From Methylobacterium sp. R2-1 (GTDB lineage Bacteria > Pseudomonadota > Alphaproteobacteria > Rhizobiales > Beijerinckiaceae): a stretch of 64,000 bases of DNA. The notes below the pieces were generated by a model. It was not told the origin of the DNA, did not search any database, and saw nothing but the letters and a program-made list of their open reading frames with translations. Shown piece after piece: positions 1 through 10,535 of this stretch. Both the position numbers and the translations under genes were made by a program. Each line of letters opens with the position of its first letter. Position 1 is the first letter of the stretch. Location of the stretch: assembly GCF_014191355.1 (NCBI RefSeq), contig NZ_JACHWM010000001.1:458589-522588 (forward strand), read 5' to 3'.

Positions 1-110
1 CCTTCGGGTCCGGGTTCGCTTATCAGCGCCCCGGAATGACGGAGATGGGGGCTGAATACTCGCTCATCCTCGGACGCTGCGAAGCGCGAGGATTTCGTGA
101 TGGTCAAAGG

Positions 111-149
111 AAAAGGGCCGGTGCCGCGATCTGCGGCACCGGCCCTTTT
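111..149. terminator. Rho-independent terminator after the SulP gene
   Basis: A GC-rich hairpin has arms at 111-127 and 133-149 that are exact reverse complements, with a 5-nt loop. It is flanked by AAAA on the left and TTTT on the right, so it can act in either direction. It lies about 20 nt beyond the stop codon of the minus-strand SulP gene and probably ends the carbonic anhydrase/SulP transcript. Confidence 0.85.
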
Positions 150-169
150 CATGTCTCCGCTCCTCCAAG

Positions 170-1738
170 TCAGTCCTTCGGCGCGGCGTGGGCGACCATG
201 GCGAGGCTGTGGTGGAGGCCGCTCGCGCCGCCGCCGACGATCTCGATGCGGGCGCCGGACTTCGCCCGCCGCGTCGCCCATTCCCGGATCATCTCCAGGC
301 AGGTGTGGTCGACGTGGCGCAGTTCCTCCGCTTCGAGGCGGACCGGGGTGCCCTCCGGCGTGCGCTCCAGCGCCGCGTTGAGGTGCGGCAGTTGCAGGAA
401 GGTTGCCGAGCCCGACAGCTTCAGCTCCGGCACTGCCTGGACGGCGCCGGCCTGCACCGTCTGCGCCGCGCCGCCCTCGATCTTGAGCGGACCCCGAATG
501 TAGTGCGGGATCACCTGGGCGAGGCTGAGCGCGAGGCCCGTGAGCACACCGGTCAGGAGGTCGGTGGCGACGACCATCACCATCGTGGCAAGCCAGATCG
601 CGGCGGTGGGCAGGCCGTAGCGCTCGTGCAGGTGGAAGACGTGGGCGGGGCTGACGAGGCGCCAGCCCGTCACCACGAGGATGCCGGCCAACGAGGCGGT
701 CGGCACCACCTTCAGCACCATTGGCAGGACCAGCAGGAAGGCGAGGATCCAGCTGCCGTGCAGGATCGTGGAGGCCCGCGACACCGCACCCGCCTGGACG
801 TTGGCGGAGGAGCGCACGATCACGCCGGTCATCGGCAGGCCGCCGGCCAGGCCGCACAGGATGTTGCCGACGCCCTGCGCACCGAGTTCGCGGTTGTACT
901 GCGTGCGCGGGCCGTCATGCATCCGGTCCACCGCCGCAGCCGAGAGAAGGCTCTCCGCGCTGGCGATCACCGCGAGGGTGATCGCCATCAGGATCATCGC
1001 CGGCTCGGTCAGTCGGCTCCAATCGCCCGCGCCGGGCAGGGCAACGGCCGAGAGGATGTTCTCCGGCACCTCGACGCGCTTGACCGCCATGTCGCCGACG
1101 ACAGCCACGAGGGTGCCCGCCACGACGCCGACCAGGGCGCCCGGGATCAGCTTGAGCTTGAGCTGACGGATCTTCTCCCAGCCCAGCATCGCGACGATCG
1201 TGACGAGGCCGACGGTCACGGCCCCGGGGCGGTTGCCGTCAGGGCTGGAGACGAAGTTGAAGAAGGCCCCCGGAATGGCGACGAGGTTGTCGAGGCCGCT
1301 GGCCTTGGGCAGCGCGTCGGTCAGCACGTGGATCTGCGCCAGCACGATCAGGATGCCGATGCCGGCGAGCATTCCGTGAACCACCGCCGGCGAGATGGCC
1401 CGGAACCAGCCGCCGACCCGCAGCGCCCCGGCCAGGAGCTGAATGGCGCCGGCCGCGACAAGGACCGGTCCGAGAGCGTCGATGCCGTGCTCGCGCACGA
1501 ACTCGAAGACGATGACGGCGAGACCGGCGGCCGGACCGCTGACCTGAAGCGGCGAACCGGCGAGAAAACCGACGATGATGCCGCCGATCACGCCGGTGAT
1601 GAGGCCGCGTTCGGCCGGCACGCCGGACGCGATGGCGATCCCCATGCAGAGCGGCATCGCCACGAGGAATACGACGAAGGAGGCCGGGAGATCCCGGCCG
1701 AGGGATGATGGCATCAGCCTGGCAAGGGAGCCGAGCAT
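170..1738 (-). CDS. SulP-family anion transporter (possible bicarbonate transporter)
   Basis: This is a 522-residue inner-membrane SulP/SLC26 permease. It has an N-terminal multi-helix transport region (about residues 15-410) and a C-terminal STAS domain (about 430-515). The start follows AGGAG at a 6-nt spacing, and that AGGAG overlaps the stop region of the upstream carbonic anhydrase gene, so the two genes form an operon with a 9-nt gap. SulP proteins carry sulfate, bicarbonate or other anions. Pairing with a carbonic anhydrase suggests bicarbonate or CO2-related transport, which would suit an organism using carboxylation steps in its carbon assimilation. The substrate is inferred from context only; sulfate remains possible. 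Confidence 0.85.
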   Translation of the reverse strand: MLGSLARLMPSSLGRDLPASFVVFLVAMPLCMGIAIASGVPAERGLITGVIGGIIVGFLAGSPLQVSGPAAGLAVIVFEFVREHGIDALGPVLVAAGAIQLLAGALRVGGWFRAISPAVVHGMLAGIGILIVLAQIHVLTDALPKASGLDNLVAIPGAFFNFVSSPDGNRPGAVTVGLVTIVAMLGWEKIRQLKLKLIPGALVGVVAGTLVAVVGDMAVKRVEVPENILSAVALPGAGDWSRLTEPAMILMAITLAVIASAESLLSAAAVDRMHDGPRTQYNRELGAQGVGNILCGLAGGLPMTGVIVRSSANVQAGAVSRASTILHGSWILAFLLVLPMVLKVVPTASLAGILVVTGWRLVSPAHVFHLHERYGLPTAAIWLATMVMVVATDLLTGVLTGLALSLAQVIPHYIRGPLKIEGGAAQTVQAGAVQAVPELKLSGSATFLQLPHLNAALERTPEGTPVRLEAEELRHVDHTCLEMIREWATRRAKSGARIEIVGGGASGLHHSLAMVAHAAPKD

Positions 1739-1747
1739 AGCAAACTC

Positions 1748-2455
1748 CTACTCCGCCGCGATGGCATGGGGCCCGGCGAATTCCGGGGTGGCGATCCGGG
1801 CCGCCGAAGCCTGAGCGACGGGGACACTCGCGGCTTCGTCGATGGGGACGAAGCGCCCGCGCTCGCCGCAATAGGCGAGCACCTGGCCGCTCTCTATTTC
1901 GAAGAACCAGCCATGAAGGCGCAGCTTGCCGCGGGCCAGCGCCGCCGCCACGCTCGGGTGGGTGCGCAGGTTGTTGAGCTGCACCACGACGTTCTCGAGT
2001 GCGAGGGCGCGGTGGCGCTCCTTCGGGTCCATGCCCTCGGGATAGGCTTCACAGACGATCTGGTTCGCCGCATGGCTGTGGCGGAGCCAAGCCGCCACGT
2101 TTGGCATGTTGCCCAAGGCCTCGGGGTTCATGAGGCCCTTCATGGCGCCGCAATCGGAATGGCCGCAGATCACGATGTCCCGCACGCCGAGTGCGACGAC
2201 CGCATATTCGATCGCGGAGGAGACGCCGCCGTTCTGCTGCGAGAAGGGCGGCACGATGTTACCGGCGTTGCGGCACACGAAGAGGTCGCCCGGACCGGAT
2301 TGCGTGATGTGCTCGGGCGAGACACGGGAATCGGCGCAGGCGATGATGAGTGCCTGCGGCTGCTGACCGTCGCGGACCAGTTGCTGATACATCTGCTGCT
2401 GGCCTGGGAAGACCGTTCCCCGGAAGTTCGAAAGACCTTGAATGATGCCGTCCAC
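1748..2455 (-). CDS. Beta-class carbonic anhydrase
   Basis: This is a 235-residue cytoplasmic beta carbonic anhydrase interconverting CO2 and bicarbonate. The CADSR motif provides zinc ligand C40 and the D42/R44 pair, and GHSDCG provides ligands H99 and C102, so the active site is complete. The GTG at 2455 is chosen because it follows a GGAGAGCGAGG-like ribosome-binding region and begins at the usual start of the fold. An in-frame upstream extension to 2641 has no family character. The gene is first in an operon with the SulP transporter. Confidence 0.9.
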   Translation of the reverse strand: MDGIIQGLSNFRGTVFPGQQQMYQQLVRDGQQPQALIIACADSRVSPEHITQSGPGDLFVCRNAGNIVPPFSQQNGGVSSAIEYAVVALGVRDIVICGHSDCGAMKGLMNPEALGNMPNVAAWLRHSHAANQIVCEAYPEGMDPKERHRALALENVVVQLNNLRTHPSVAAALARGKLRLHGWFFEIESGQVLAYCGERGRFVPIDEAASVPVAQASAARIATPEFAGPHAIAAE

Positions 2456-2754
2456 GGCAAACCTCGCTCTCCGTCGCCACGCGTGAGCAGCCGCGTCGGG
2501 ACGTGTGAAATGCTGGCTGGATGACAGACGGTGATCCGCCTGCCGGGTCGCGAAGTCCGAGGCGACCGGACGCGGCGAAGCCATTGCCCGTGTCGGGCAC
2601 AAGACCGCCCGCGCCGCGGCGAGAACCGCGACGGCGTACAAGCCGGTCCGTTGTCGTCCGGAGTGTTCGGCCGCCCCGAAGCAGAGCGACCGACGATGGA
2701 TGCGGGGAAGTGGCCGGCGGCGCGGGCTGAGAGGCGTCGCCGGCCGGGCTCTGC

Positions 2755-3069
2755 CTACCGCGCCCGGCGGCGTGGCTCGGTGCCGGCGGACCAGTGCGGC
2801 TCGACCGAACCTCGGCGAACGGCTGTGCGGGCGACGCCACCCTTGGCACCAGCATTCTCGCTGAGCATCGGTGCGCCGAGGATCTGGCCCGTCCCCATCC
2901 GCTGCGAATGGACCGAGCGGGGGTCGTGATAGGGATCGTCCACGTAGCTGCTCATGAAGGCGCCGCCCGCTTGCTGGCGGCTACCGCTGCCGCCGTCCTG
3001 TGCTTGAGCCGCGATCGGCAGCGCAACGGTCATCGCCGCCAGGAAACCAACCATCATCATGCGTTTCAC
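2755..3069 (-). CDS. Small secreted protein of unknown function
   Basis: This encodes 104 residues. A clear Sec signal peptide (MKRMMMVGFLAAMTVALPIAAQAQ, cleaved near residues 22-24) precedes a short polar, Gly/Ser/Arg-rich mature region with no recognised domain. The start codon is GTG at 3069, supported by AGAGGA seven nt upstream. It stands alone, about 300 nt before the carbonic anhydrase gene. Its function is unknown and the periplasmic location is inferred from the signal peptide. Confidence 0.6.
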   Translation of the reverse strand: MKRMMMVGFLAAMTVALPIAAQAQDGGSGSRQQAGGAFMSSYVDDPYHDPRSVHSQRMGTGQILGAPMLSENAGAKGGVARTAVRRGSVEPHWSAGTEPRRRAR

Positions 3070-3673
3070 GTCGAAATCCTCTTATAATCCCTGAGTCGCG
3101 AACTTTTTTGTCTTATTTCTTGCTGCACAGAGACAGTAATTCCGAGATTTATATTTTGGAAGTGCGTTTTATCACTGAAATATACATAAAATTTAATCCC
3201 GGTCAGGCGCCAGCTTAGTGCGCAAGTGCACCTCGCATTCATGAATTCCATGTGGGTAGAGGATGAAAATCGAACTTGTTCCGTCGTGATTTAATCCGTC
3301 TACGCGACAACAAAGCGTACTCTCGTCTTGTCGTCGCAAGATGCAGCGGATGCTCGCGGTGCTGGAGAGAGGCTGTGTGCCCGGCGCGATCGATCCCGGT
3401 CTGACCGAGCGGCGTCAGAGTTTGACAGCCGGATGCGCAGCGAAGAGCGCGACGAGCATCCGGCGCGCCTGAAGGACAGAGGAAATCAGACTTCGCAAGC
3501 GATAGATTGGTAAGTAATAATGTTATTTATCAATAAGTATCGGGGTGGAAATCGCAGAGCAGCGCTTGCCGTCCACTTCGATCTGGCCCGGCTTCAGAAG
3601 ATCCGTGCCCCGATGAGAGCCGATCGCGCTCGCAAGTGAACAGGCACCGGCCTCCCATCGGTTCGCGGCTGCC
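3070..3673. other. Gene-free interval with an AT-rich core
   Basis: No convincing gene is seen in this stretch of about 600 bases. The part at 3090-3200 and the part at 3505-3545 are clearly more AT-rich than the surroundings, and short frames here have no domain or good ribosome-binding site. The left AT-rich part probably holds the promoter of the small secreted protein that starts at 3069. Confidence 0.5.
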
Positions 3674-4060
3674 TCAGCGGCTCTTCGTGTCCTGCTTGCG
3701 CTTCAGGAAGGCTTCCATCTGCGCGATCTCGGTGTCCTGTGCCTTGACGATGTCTTCGGCAAGTTTGCGGACCTCGGGATCCTTTGAATGTTGGAGCGCA
3801 ATTTTCGCCATTTCGATCGCCCCGCGGTGATGTGGGATCATGCCGCGCATGAAATCGACATCAACATCATTGGTGTAGCGGATCTCCATCTCGCGATGCA
3901 TGCGGGCATCGGCATCGCGAAAGGCATTCGTCGCCGCGCTGTCGCTCGCCATTGAGTTCGCGTCCAGCCGGCCGTGCCCGTGGTGATGATGTCCATCCCC
4001 GCTCTGGGCCGGAGCGGCAAGAAGGGCGAGGAGGAGGGCAGCAGCAAGAGCTTTCATCAT
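3674..4060 (-). CDS. DUF305 (CopM-like) periplasmic protein
   Basis: This is a secreted protein of about 128 residues: a signal peptide, a short His-rich stretch (GHHHHGHG), then a DUF305 ferritin-like helical domain containing FMRGMIPHHRGAIEMA. The Met and His residues of DUF305 proteins are associated with metal, often copper, handling in the periplasm. The ATG at 4060 is preferred because AAGGA sits 8 nt before it; ATG 4069 directly abuts that site. It is the last gene of the metal-efflux operon, 28 nt after the preceding gene. The metal is not determined. Confidence 0.8.
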   Translation of the reverse strand: MMKALAAALLLALLAAPAQSGDGHHHHGHGRLDANSMASDSAATNAFRDADARMHREMEIRYTNDVDVDFMRGMIPHHRGAIEMAKIALQHSKDPEVRKLAEDIVKAQDTEIAQMEAFLKRKQDTKSR

Positions 4061-4088
4061 CGCGTTCATCCTTGGATCGAAGAGGGCA

Positions 4089-4466
4089 TCAGTCGAAACG
4101 GGCACTGGCGGTGAGACCGTCGGGCCCCGTGATACGCACGGCGCCGGTCGGGCGATCTCCCAGGACAGACTCGGCCTTACCGGCAAGTCGGTTGCCCTCG
4201 GGACTGAGAGGAATGCGGGCGACCTTCGCGCCGGACTTGAGGATCGCGACGGCCTTGAATCCCTCGACCGGCAGCGACTTGCCGGCGCCGTCACTCAGGT
4301 AAACCACGACGGTCTCGGCCCGCGTCACGAGTTCGGCATGCCACGGTCCCGCATCCTCGATGCGGCCGCCGTTGGGACCAGGCGGGTGGTCGTGGTCATG
4401 CTGGGCGCTCGCCGGCGCCGCGAACAGGGTCAGCACCAGGGCAGCGCATCGCATCGCGCAACTCAT
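4089..4466 (-). CDS. Small periplasmic protein of the metal-efflux operon
   Basis: This encodes 125 residues, with a signal peptide ending near ASAQ, a His-rich mature N-terminus (HDHDHPPGPNGG) and a beta-rich body of about 90 residues. No family is recognised with certainty. The start at 4466 has GAAGGAG 7 nt upstream. It lies 25 nt after the RND pump gene and 28 nt before the DUF305 gene. The His-rich start suggests periplasmic metal binding or delivery; this is inference from composition and context. Confidence 0.7.
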   Translation of the reverse strand: MSCAMRCAALVLTLFAAPASAQHDHDHPPGPNGGRIEDAGPWHAELVTRAETVVVYLSDGAGKSLPVEGFKAVAILKSGAKVARIPLSPEGNRLAGKAESVLGDRPTGAVRITGPDGLTASARFD

Positions 4467-4491
4467 CGGTCGTCTCCTTCAACTCAACGGG

Positions 4492-7400
4492 TCAAAAAGC
4501 CTCGCGCACCGGAGCGGTCAGGCTGTCGGTCGGCGTCGGCGCGTGGAGCCGGGCGAACGCACCGCGCCCGAACATCAGGACCAGGACGGGCGTCAGCACG
4601 GCATCGAGCAGCGTTGCGCTCATGAGCCCGCCGAAAATGGTCACCGCCACGGGGTGCAGGATCTCCTTGCCCGGAGCCGTGCCGTCGACGAGGAGCGGTA
4701 CGAGCGCGATACCGGCCGAGAGCGCCGTCATCAGCACCGGCGTCATCCGCTCGAGGCTCGCCCGCGTCACGAGAGCGGGCCCGAGGGCGAGCCCCTCGTC
4801 GCGGGCGAGGTTCAGCATGTGGCTGATCTTGAGGATGCCGTTGCGGGCGACGATGCCGGTGAGCGTGACGAAGCCGATCATCGAGGCGACCGAGAGCGGG
4901 AGGCCGGCGAGCCAGAGCCCGAGCACGCTGCCGATCAAGGCCAGTGGCACGTTGGCCATCACGATCAAGGCCAGCGGCACCGAGCGGTAGCGCCCGTGCA
5001 GCAGGGCGAAGACGAGAGCGAGCGAGACGAGGCTGAGCGCGCCGATGGTACGCGCGGCCTCGCCTTGTGCCTCGTAGCTGCCCTCCAGCCGGGCGCTCAC
5101 CCCCTCGGGCAGGCGGGACTCGTCCAGAACGCGGCGGATGCCGGCGACGATCGCCGCCATGTCGGTGCGGCCGTCGGAGTTGGCCTGCACCACGATCCGG
5201 CGCCGCCCGTTCTCCCGCAGGATCTGGTTCGGACCATCGGTTTCGCGGATGTCGGCGATCTCGCGGGCCGGCACCCAGCCGGAGGGCGTTTCGATCAGGA
5301 GGTCGCCGAGCGCCTGCGGGCTGCGCTGGGCCTCGGGAAGGCGCAAGGTCACGTCGAAGCGGCGCGGCCCATCGGCGATGGTGGAGAGGGTGCGCCCGTT
5401 GGCCAGCCGAGCGATGGTCTCGACCACGGTCGAGGGCGAGACGCCGTAGAGCGCGGCGCGGCCGTAATCGATCCGGATGTCGAGCTGCGGGATGCGCACC
5501 TGCCGCTCGACCTGAAGGTCGGTGACGCCGGGTACCTTCGCCGCGATCCGCTCCCGGATGGTCTCGGCCGCGGAGCGCAGGGCGTCGAGGTCGTCGCCGA
5601 ATAGCTTCAGGGCGATTTCGGCGCGCACGCCCGAGAGCATGTGGTCGAGCCGGTGTGAGATCGGCTGGCCGACATTGACCGACACCGGCAGGACCGCGAG
5701 CCGTTCGCGGATCTCGGCGATCACCGTTTCGCGCGGCCGGCCGGCCTTCAGCCGCACTTCGAGGTCGGAGGAGTGGACGCCCTCGGCATGCTCGTCGAGT
5801 TCGGCGCGGCCGGTGCGGCGCCCGACAGTGGCGACCTCCGGCACGTCGAGGACCAGCCGCTCGGCGACGGCGCCCACCCGGCTGCTCTCTGAGAGCGAGA
5901 TACCGGGGCGGAAGGTGACGTTGATGGTGAGCGATCCCTCGTTGAAGGCCGGCAGGAAGGCGCGCGGCAGGTGCGCAGCGGCGATTCCTGCCGCGACGAC
6001 GCCGAGGGCGACGCTCGCGACCAGCACCCGCGGATGGGCGAGGGCGCGCTTCAGCAGCGCCGCATTGCCGGCTTTCAACTGCCGCACCAGGGCCGGCTCG
6101 TGCTCGGCGAGGGACTTCATGCCGGGCAGCAGCCAGGAGGCGAGAACGGGCGTCAGCGTGACGGAGACGAGCAGGCTCGCCAGGATCGCGACGATGTAGG
6201 CTTGACCCAGCGGCGCGAAGAGCCGCCCCTCGATGCCGGAGAGCGCGAACAGCGGCACGAAGACGAGCACGATGATCGCCGTGGCGTAGACGATGCCGGA
6301 GCGCACCTCGCTGGAGGCGGCCACTACCACGTCGAAGACGCTGCGGGGTGAGCCCTCGGCCCGGTTCTCGCGCAGCCGGCGAAAGATGTTCTCGACATCG
6401 ACCACCGCGTCATCGACCAGTTCGCCGATCGCGATGGCGAGTCCGCCGAGCGTCATGGTGTTGATCGAGAAGCCGAGCGCCCAGAACACCAGGGCCGTAG
6501 TCAGGATCGAGACCGGAATCGCGGTGAGCGAGATCAGCGTCGTGCGCGCGTTCATCAGGAAGGCGAATAGCACCACGGCCACCACCGCGACCGCCTCCAT
6601 CAGCACCCGCTCGACATTGGCAAGCGAGGTCTCGATGAAGTCGGCCTGCCGGAACAGGATCTTTTGGGCGTCCATGCCTTTCGGAAGGGTCGGGGCGATC
6701 TCCTTCAGCGCCGCCTCGACGGCCTGCGTCAGGCGCACGGTATCGATGCCGGGCTGCTTCTCGACGGAGAGGATCACCGCAGGCTCGCCGCGATAGCCGC
6801 CATCGCCGCGCTTCGGCCGAGCGGCGAACGCGACCTCGGCGATCTGGCGCAGGTAGACCCTGCCCTCGATCGCCGGATTGCCGGTGCCGGGCAGATCGGC
6901 CGAAGCGGTCGCGCCCTGGGGACCCGTCGGGATCACGAGATTGCGCAAGTCCTCCAGGCTCAGGGTGCGGCCGATGTTGCGGATCAGGATCTCGCGGGCA
7001 TTGGCGTCGGCAAACCCGCCGCCGGCATTGGTGCCGAAGCCGGACAGCGCGTTGGCCAGCGCCTCGTTGCTGACGCCGAGCGCCCGCATCGCCGCCGGGT
7101 TCGGGCTGACGCGGAACTGGCGCACCTCGCCACCGATGGGAATCACCTGAGCCACGCCCGGTATCGAGAGCAGGCGCGGCCGGAGAATGAAGTCGGCGGT
7201 CTCTCGCACCTGCATTGGGCTCGACGTTTCGCCCGTCACCGCGACGAGCAGGATGCCGCCCATGATCGAGGCGATGGGCCCCATCTGCGGCGTAACGCCC
7301 GCGGGCAGTTCGGAGCGCACCAGGGCGAGGCGTTCGGCCACGAACTGGCGGTCGCGGTAGAGATCGGTGTCCCAGCCGAACTCGACGGTGACGATGGAGA

Positions 7401-7668
7401 GCCCCGCGCTCGACACCGAGCGGACGCGGGTGACGCCGGGCAGGCCGTTCATCCGGGTTTCGATCGGGTAGGTGACGAGCTGTTCGACCTCCGGCGGAGC
7501 GTAGCCCTCGGCCTCCGTCATCACCGTGACGGTGGGGCGATTGAGGTCGGGCAGGACATCGACGGGCAAGCGCGTCAACGCGAGGCCGCCCGCCAGTACG
7601 AGCGCGAGGCAGAGTGCCAGGACCAGCACCCGGTTGAGCAGGGCGGCGCGGACGAGAAGAGCGAACAT
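4492..7668 (-). CDS. HME-RND heavy-metal efflux pump, CzcA/CusA family
   Basis: This is a 1058-residue inner-membrane RND proton antiporter of the heavy-metal efflux class, with one helix, a large periplasmic loop, five helices, and the same pattern repeated. The family is clear from the N-terminus ([33 protein letters not shown]) and the length. The TM4 metal/proton motif near residue 400 reads [14 protein letters not shown]. It differs from the DFGxxxDGAxxxxEN form of CzcA and from the CusA form, so the metal cannot be read from it. The ATG at 7668 lies 13 nt after the fusion-protein gene. No outer-membrane channel gene is in the operon. Confidence 0.9.
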   Translation of the reverse strand: MFALLVRAALLNRVLVLALCLALVLAGGLALTRLPVDVLPDLNRPTVTVMTEAEGYAPPEVEQLVTYPIETRMNGLPGVTRVRSVSSAGLSIVTVEFGWDTDLYRDRQFVAERLALVRSELPAGVTPQMGPIASIMGGILLVAVTGETSSPMQVRETADFILRPRLLSIPGVAQVIPIGGEVRQFRVSPNPAAMRALGVSNEALANALSGFGTNAGGGFADANAREILIRNIGRTLSLEDLRNLVIPTGPQGATASADLPGTGNPAIEGRVYLRQIAEVAFAARPKRGDGGYRGEPAVILSVEKQPGIDTVRLTQAVEAALKEIAPTLPKGMDAQKILFRQADFIETSLANVERVLMEAVAVVAVVLFAFLMNARTTLISLTAIPVSILTTALVFWALGFSINTMTLGGLAIAIGELVDDAVVDVENIFRRLRENRAEGSPRSVFDVVVAASSEVRSGIVYATAIIVLVFVPLFALSGIEGRLFAPLGQAYIVAILASLLVSVTLTPVLASWLLPGMKSLAEHEPALVRQLKAGNAALLKRALAHPRVLVASVALGVVAAGIAAAHLPRAFLPAFNEGSLTINVTFRPGISLSESSRVGAVAERLVLDVPEVATVGRRTGRAELDEHAEGVHSSDLEVRLKAGRPRETVIAEIRERLAVLPVSVNVGQPISHRLDHMLSGVRAEIALKLFGDDLDALRSAAETIRERIAAKVPGVTDLQVERQVRIPQLDIRIDYGRAALYGVSPSTVVETIARLANGRTLSTIADGPRRFDVTLRLPEAQRSPQALGDLLIETPSGWVPAREIADIRETDGPNQILRENGRRRIVVQANSDGRTDMAAIVAGIRRVLDESRLPEGVSARLEGSYEAQGEAARTIGALSLVSLALVFALLHGRYRSVPLALIVMANVPLALIGSVLGLWLAGLPLSVASMIGFVTLTGIVARNGILKISHMLNLARDEGLALGPALVTRASLERMTPVLMTALSAGIALVPLLVDGTAPGKEILHPVAVTIFGGLMSATLLDAVLTPVLVLMFGRGAFARLHAPTPTDSLTAPVREAF

Positions 7669-7681
7669 GGCCCGTCGTCCC

Positions 7682-9397
7682 TCAGCGGACCTGATCGAGC
7701 AGTTCGGCACCCTGGACGACGATGCGCCGGCCGGCGCCGAGGCCGCCTGCCACGATCACCCGCTCGGCATCCAGCGGCTCGACCCGCACGGATCGCGGTT
7801 CGTATCGCTCCGCGGAGACGTGCTCGTAGACGACCGCGCCGCCCTCGGTGCGGACAATTCCGGACCGGGGCACGGCCAGGCCCGCCACGCTCTCGCCGGT
7901 CGGTGCCAGCACAGTCACGAACTGCCCGAGCCGCACGCCCTCAATGTTCCCCGAGATCGCGAACTGCACCGGCACGGCCTGATTACGGTCGGCGAGGCCG
8001 GCACCGCGGAAGGCGAGAGCGAGGGTGCGCCCATCGGGCAGCCGTGCGGTGGCGACCGCGCCGGGCTCCAGGCCGACGAAGCTCAGGGCCTCGATGTAGA
8101 GCTTCTCAGGATCGACGACCCGGAACACCATCGTGCCCGGTGACGCCATCTGGCCGGCGACCGCCGCCCGCTCCGCGACGACGCCGTCCACGGGCGCGAC
8201 CAGTTCCTCCGGCGCGCGGCGGATCGTATCGAGGGCGGCGCGGCGGTCCTTCAGGCCGGCCAGTTCGGCGCGGGCATCCTCCAGCGCCGTCTGTGCCACG
8301 GCACCGGTCGAGGCGAGACGCTCGTAACGAGCGACCTTGCGGCCGGTGATGGCAATCTGCTGATCGAGGTCGCCTTGCGTCTGGCGCATGTCGGAAAGGT
8401 CAACTGCCTGGACCGGCGGTGTCACGGTGGCGAGCACCTCGCCCTTGCGGACGCGCGCGCCGAGATTCGGGAAGCCGCCGGGCGGGGGAGCCAGGCGTCC
8501 GCCGACGGAGGATTGCACCACGCCGCTGGCATTCGGATCGGCGATGACGCGGCCGGGCAGCTCCACCGTGCGGCGATGATCGGCGATACCGGTCAGTCCG
8601 GTGCGGAGCGCGAGCAGGCGCTGCACCGATTTCGGAACGAACACCGCGCCATCCGGCAAGCGCCGGGCACGCTCGACGCCCGAAGCCACCGAGGGGGTGA
8701 GGGCAACGCCTCGCAACGGTGCGGCCTCCGGCTCAGCGTGAGCGTGGCCTTCATGAGCCAGGGCCGCCGTTCCGAGAAGCAGCGTCACGGTGACGGCGAG
8801 CACCGCCAAGGCCGGAAGCGCCCGACGGGAGCGCATCAGCATGATGACAGCGAGCCCGAGCAGGAAGCCGCCCGCGGCGGCACCGACCGGACCCTGATGG
8901 GTGAGGTGATGGCGGAGATTGGCGACCCAGGTCGGCGCCGCCGCCGGAACCGCCACGGCCGCGACCGCCGGCTCGGGCAGGTGAAGGTCGAGAGCGAGCA
9001 CATCCGTGGCGCCGTCGATGCTCACCGTGGCGAGCAGGTCGTGGCGGTGGCCGCGGACGAGCCAGGGCGCCGCGATCTCATAGACGCCGTTGCCGGCGGC
9101 CGTCGCCTCCACCGGACCCTCCGGCGTCTCGATCTCAATCGCCGCGCCGTCCACCGGCTCGTTGCTGACGAAGCGATCGAGGTAGAGGCGGACCCGATCC
9201 GTTCCGGCCACGGCCACGAGTTCGAACGCGGTCGAGGCCGCTTCGGCACGGGGAGCAGCCTGCGGGGGCGGTGCCTGCACCGCGTCGCCGTGGCTGTGTC
9301 CCTCATGGGCCAGGGCTCCCCTGCCTGAGGCCGATGCGGCGGCAAGTGCGAGCGAGACGGCCAGCGCCCGGAGCGCCGCCGCGAGACGGATGGACAT
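7682..9397 (-). CDS. Membrane-fusion protein of the RND pump with an extra N-terminal domain
   Basis: This is a 571-residue periplasmic adaptor. Residues 1-35 form a signal peptide, followed by a His-rich start (AHEGHSHGD) and a beta domain of about 100 residues. A hydrophobic stretch (about 190-245, two segments around [13 protein letters not shown]) leads to a second His-rich start (AHEGHAHAE). The HlyD/CzcB-type part (about 260-571) has barrel-sandwich and alpha-hairpin regions. The second hydrophobic/His unit looks like a normal CzcB start, so the protein reads like two exported proteins joined. The ATG at 9397 is supported by GAAGG upstream. It works with the adjacent pump. Confidence 0.88.
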   Translation of the reverse strand: MSIRLAAALRALAVSLALAAASASGRGALAHEGHSHGDAVQAPPPQAAPRAEAASTAFELVAVAGTDRVRLYLDRFVSNEPVDGAAIEIETPEGPVEATAAGNGVYEIAAPWLVRGHRHDLLATVSIDGATDVLALDLHLPEPAVAAVAVPAAAPTWVANLRHHLTHQGPVGAAAGGFLLGLAVIMLMRSRRALPALAVLAVTVTLLLGTAALAHEGHAHAEPEAAPLRGVALTPSVASGVERARRLPDGAVFVPKSVQRLLALRTGLTGIADHRRTVELPGRVIADPNASGVVQSSVGGRLAPPPGGFPNLGARVRKGEVLATVTPPVQAVDLSDMRQTQGDLDQQIAITGRKVARYERLASTGAVAQTALEDARAELAGLKDRRAALDTIRRAPEELVAPVDGVVAERAAVAGQMASPGTMVFRVVDPEKLYIEALSFVGLEPGAVATARLPDGRTLALAFRGAGLADRNQAVPVQFAISGNIEGVRLGQFVTVLAPTGESVAGLAVPRSGIVRTEGGAVVYEHVSAERYEPRSVRVEPLDAERVIVAGGLGAGRRIVVQGAELLDQVR

Positions 9398-9467
9398 GTC
9401 GATCGAAACCTTCGCCGGAGAAGCAACGACGTCATCCGGCAGCGAGGCGACCGGATGGGAACGAGCG

Positions 9468-9929
9468 TCAGGCGAGGCGTCTGGGGGGTTCGATCTGCGC
9501 GTCGGGCACGATGCCGGACAGGCGCGGCCCGTCATAGGTGAGCGCGCGGTCGCGCGGAGCAGGCGGAGCCAGTCCGGGAAGCGGTGCGGGCGCGAGCCCG
9601 GTTGCACAGCAGGATGACGGCGCGTGCCCGCACGCACCGCCGGCCAGGCAGGCTGGGCAGGCGCAAGCGATTCGGGAGGTATCCATCACCGGAACCGCGT
9701 CGGCGCGCGTCATCAAGGACAGACCGGCAGACCGAACGTGGGCACCGACGGCAGCGAAGGACGCGGCGTCGGCCAGAGGCGCGCTGGTCTCGGGCGCGCT
9801 GACCACGTGTTCTGCCTGGGCCGCGTGCCCGTGTGCGCCGTGCGCACGTGCGCCGGACGGCATCAGCGCCGCAGTGATCATCACGATCACCGCCGCCAGC
9901 CAGAGCGCTATGGGACGAGCGGACTTCAT
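9468..9929 (-). CDS. Cys- and His-containing secreted protein heading the metal-efflux operon
   Basis: This encodes 153 residues: a signal peptide (LWLAAVIVMITAALMPSGARA), a His-rich mature start (HGAHGHAAQAEH), and a cysteine cluster at C89, C91, C94, C100, C107 and C108. No named family is recognised. It is 70 nt upstream of the fusion-protein gene on the same strand and is likely the first gene of the operon. The thiol/imidazole content suggests periplasmic metal capture or sensing; this is inference. Confidence 0.65.
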   Translation of the reverse strand: MKSARPIALWLAAVIVMITAALMPSGARAHGAHGHAAQAEHVVSAPETSAPLADAASFAAVGAHVRSAGLSLMTRADAVPVMDTSRIACACPACLAGGACGHAPSSCCATGLAPAPLPGLAPPAPRDRALTYDGPRLSGIVPDAQIEPPRRLA

Positions 9930-10535
9930 TGCCTCTGACCCCTAGCACGGACGGGTTCTGGCAAACAGAGGTTACAAGTCCTGCCCCGGATGCGTCGCCG
10001 ACGCCTCACGGCCGCGATGATCGTGAAGGGTGGCGCTTCGACGAAGATCGGCTGGCACTGCAGAGTTCGGCGGTGGACAATGAGTTCCGTCCTCACGCGA
10101 CAGATTGTCCCCCACAGGTTGTATCGTCCCGATCATCGGCGCCGGATGAGCCGGTGCCGCGATCACTTTCCGGTATATCAGGCAGGTCCGACGGACTGCG
10201 CGGCTGGATGCAACGACATCCGGCCCCTTTCGCCTCGCGGATTGCGAGCACGGCGCCAAATGACGTGATCCGTTCGTAACTTGGATCCAATTCCAACGGA
10301 GGCCGTGCCGGCCATATCGCTCAAGCCGGCATGGGAAAGGTTTAGCTCTGATACACCTCTGGACCGTGCGAGCTTGGCCTCCACTTAACCTTCTACGCTT
10401 CGCCGGCAACGCTGAACTTGAGCGCGCGCCACTCAATACCCACAAGCCTGGCGTAGTTTTTTGAATTCTTCTCTTGCATCGCTGCGCATCACGTATGATC
10501 TTGCCGCCCGGGGGCCCTCGGAACGGACACGCAGA
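9930..10535. other. Gene-free divergent promoter interval
   Basis: About 600 bases separate the minus-strand metal operon from the plus-strand mucR-like gene. Frames in it lack domains or credible starts. The right-hand part (about 10440-10510) is richer in A/T and should contain the mucR-like promoter; MucR proteins commonly repress their own genes by binding A/T-rich DNA. I see no clear RNA gene here. Confidence 0.5.

Noticed and set aside
188..1708. Long open frames on the strand opposite the SulP gene
   Set aside because: They lie wholly within a well-supported gene, have biased His/Arg/Asp-rich composition and no domain; this is a normal effect of high GC.
3328..3513. A 61-codon plus-strand frame in the 3.1-3.7 kb interval
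   Set aside because: The translation is low in hydrophobic residues with no recognisable feature, and nothing supports its start.
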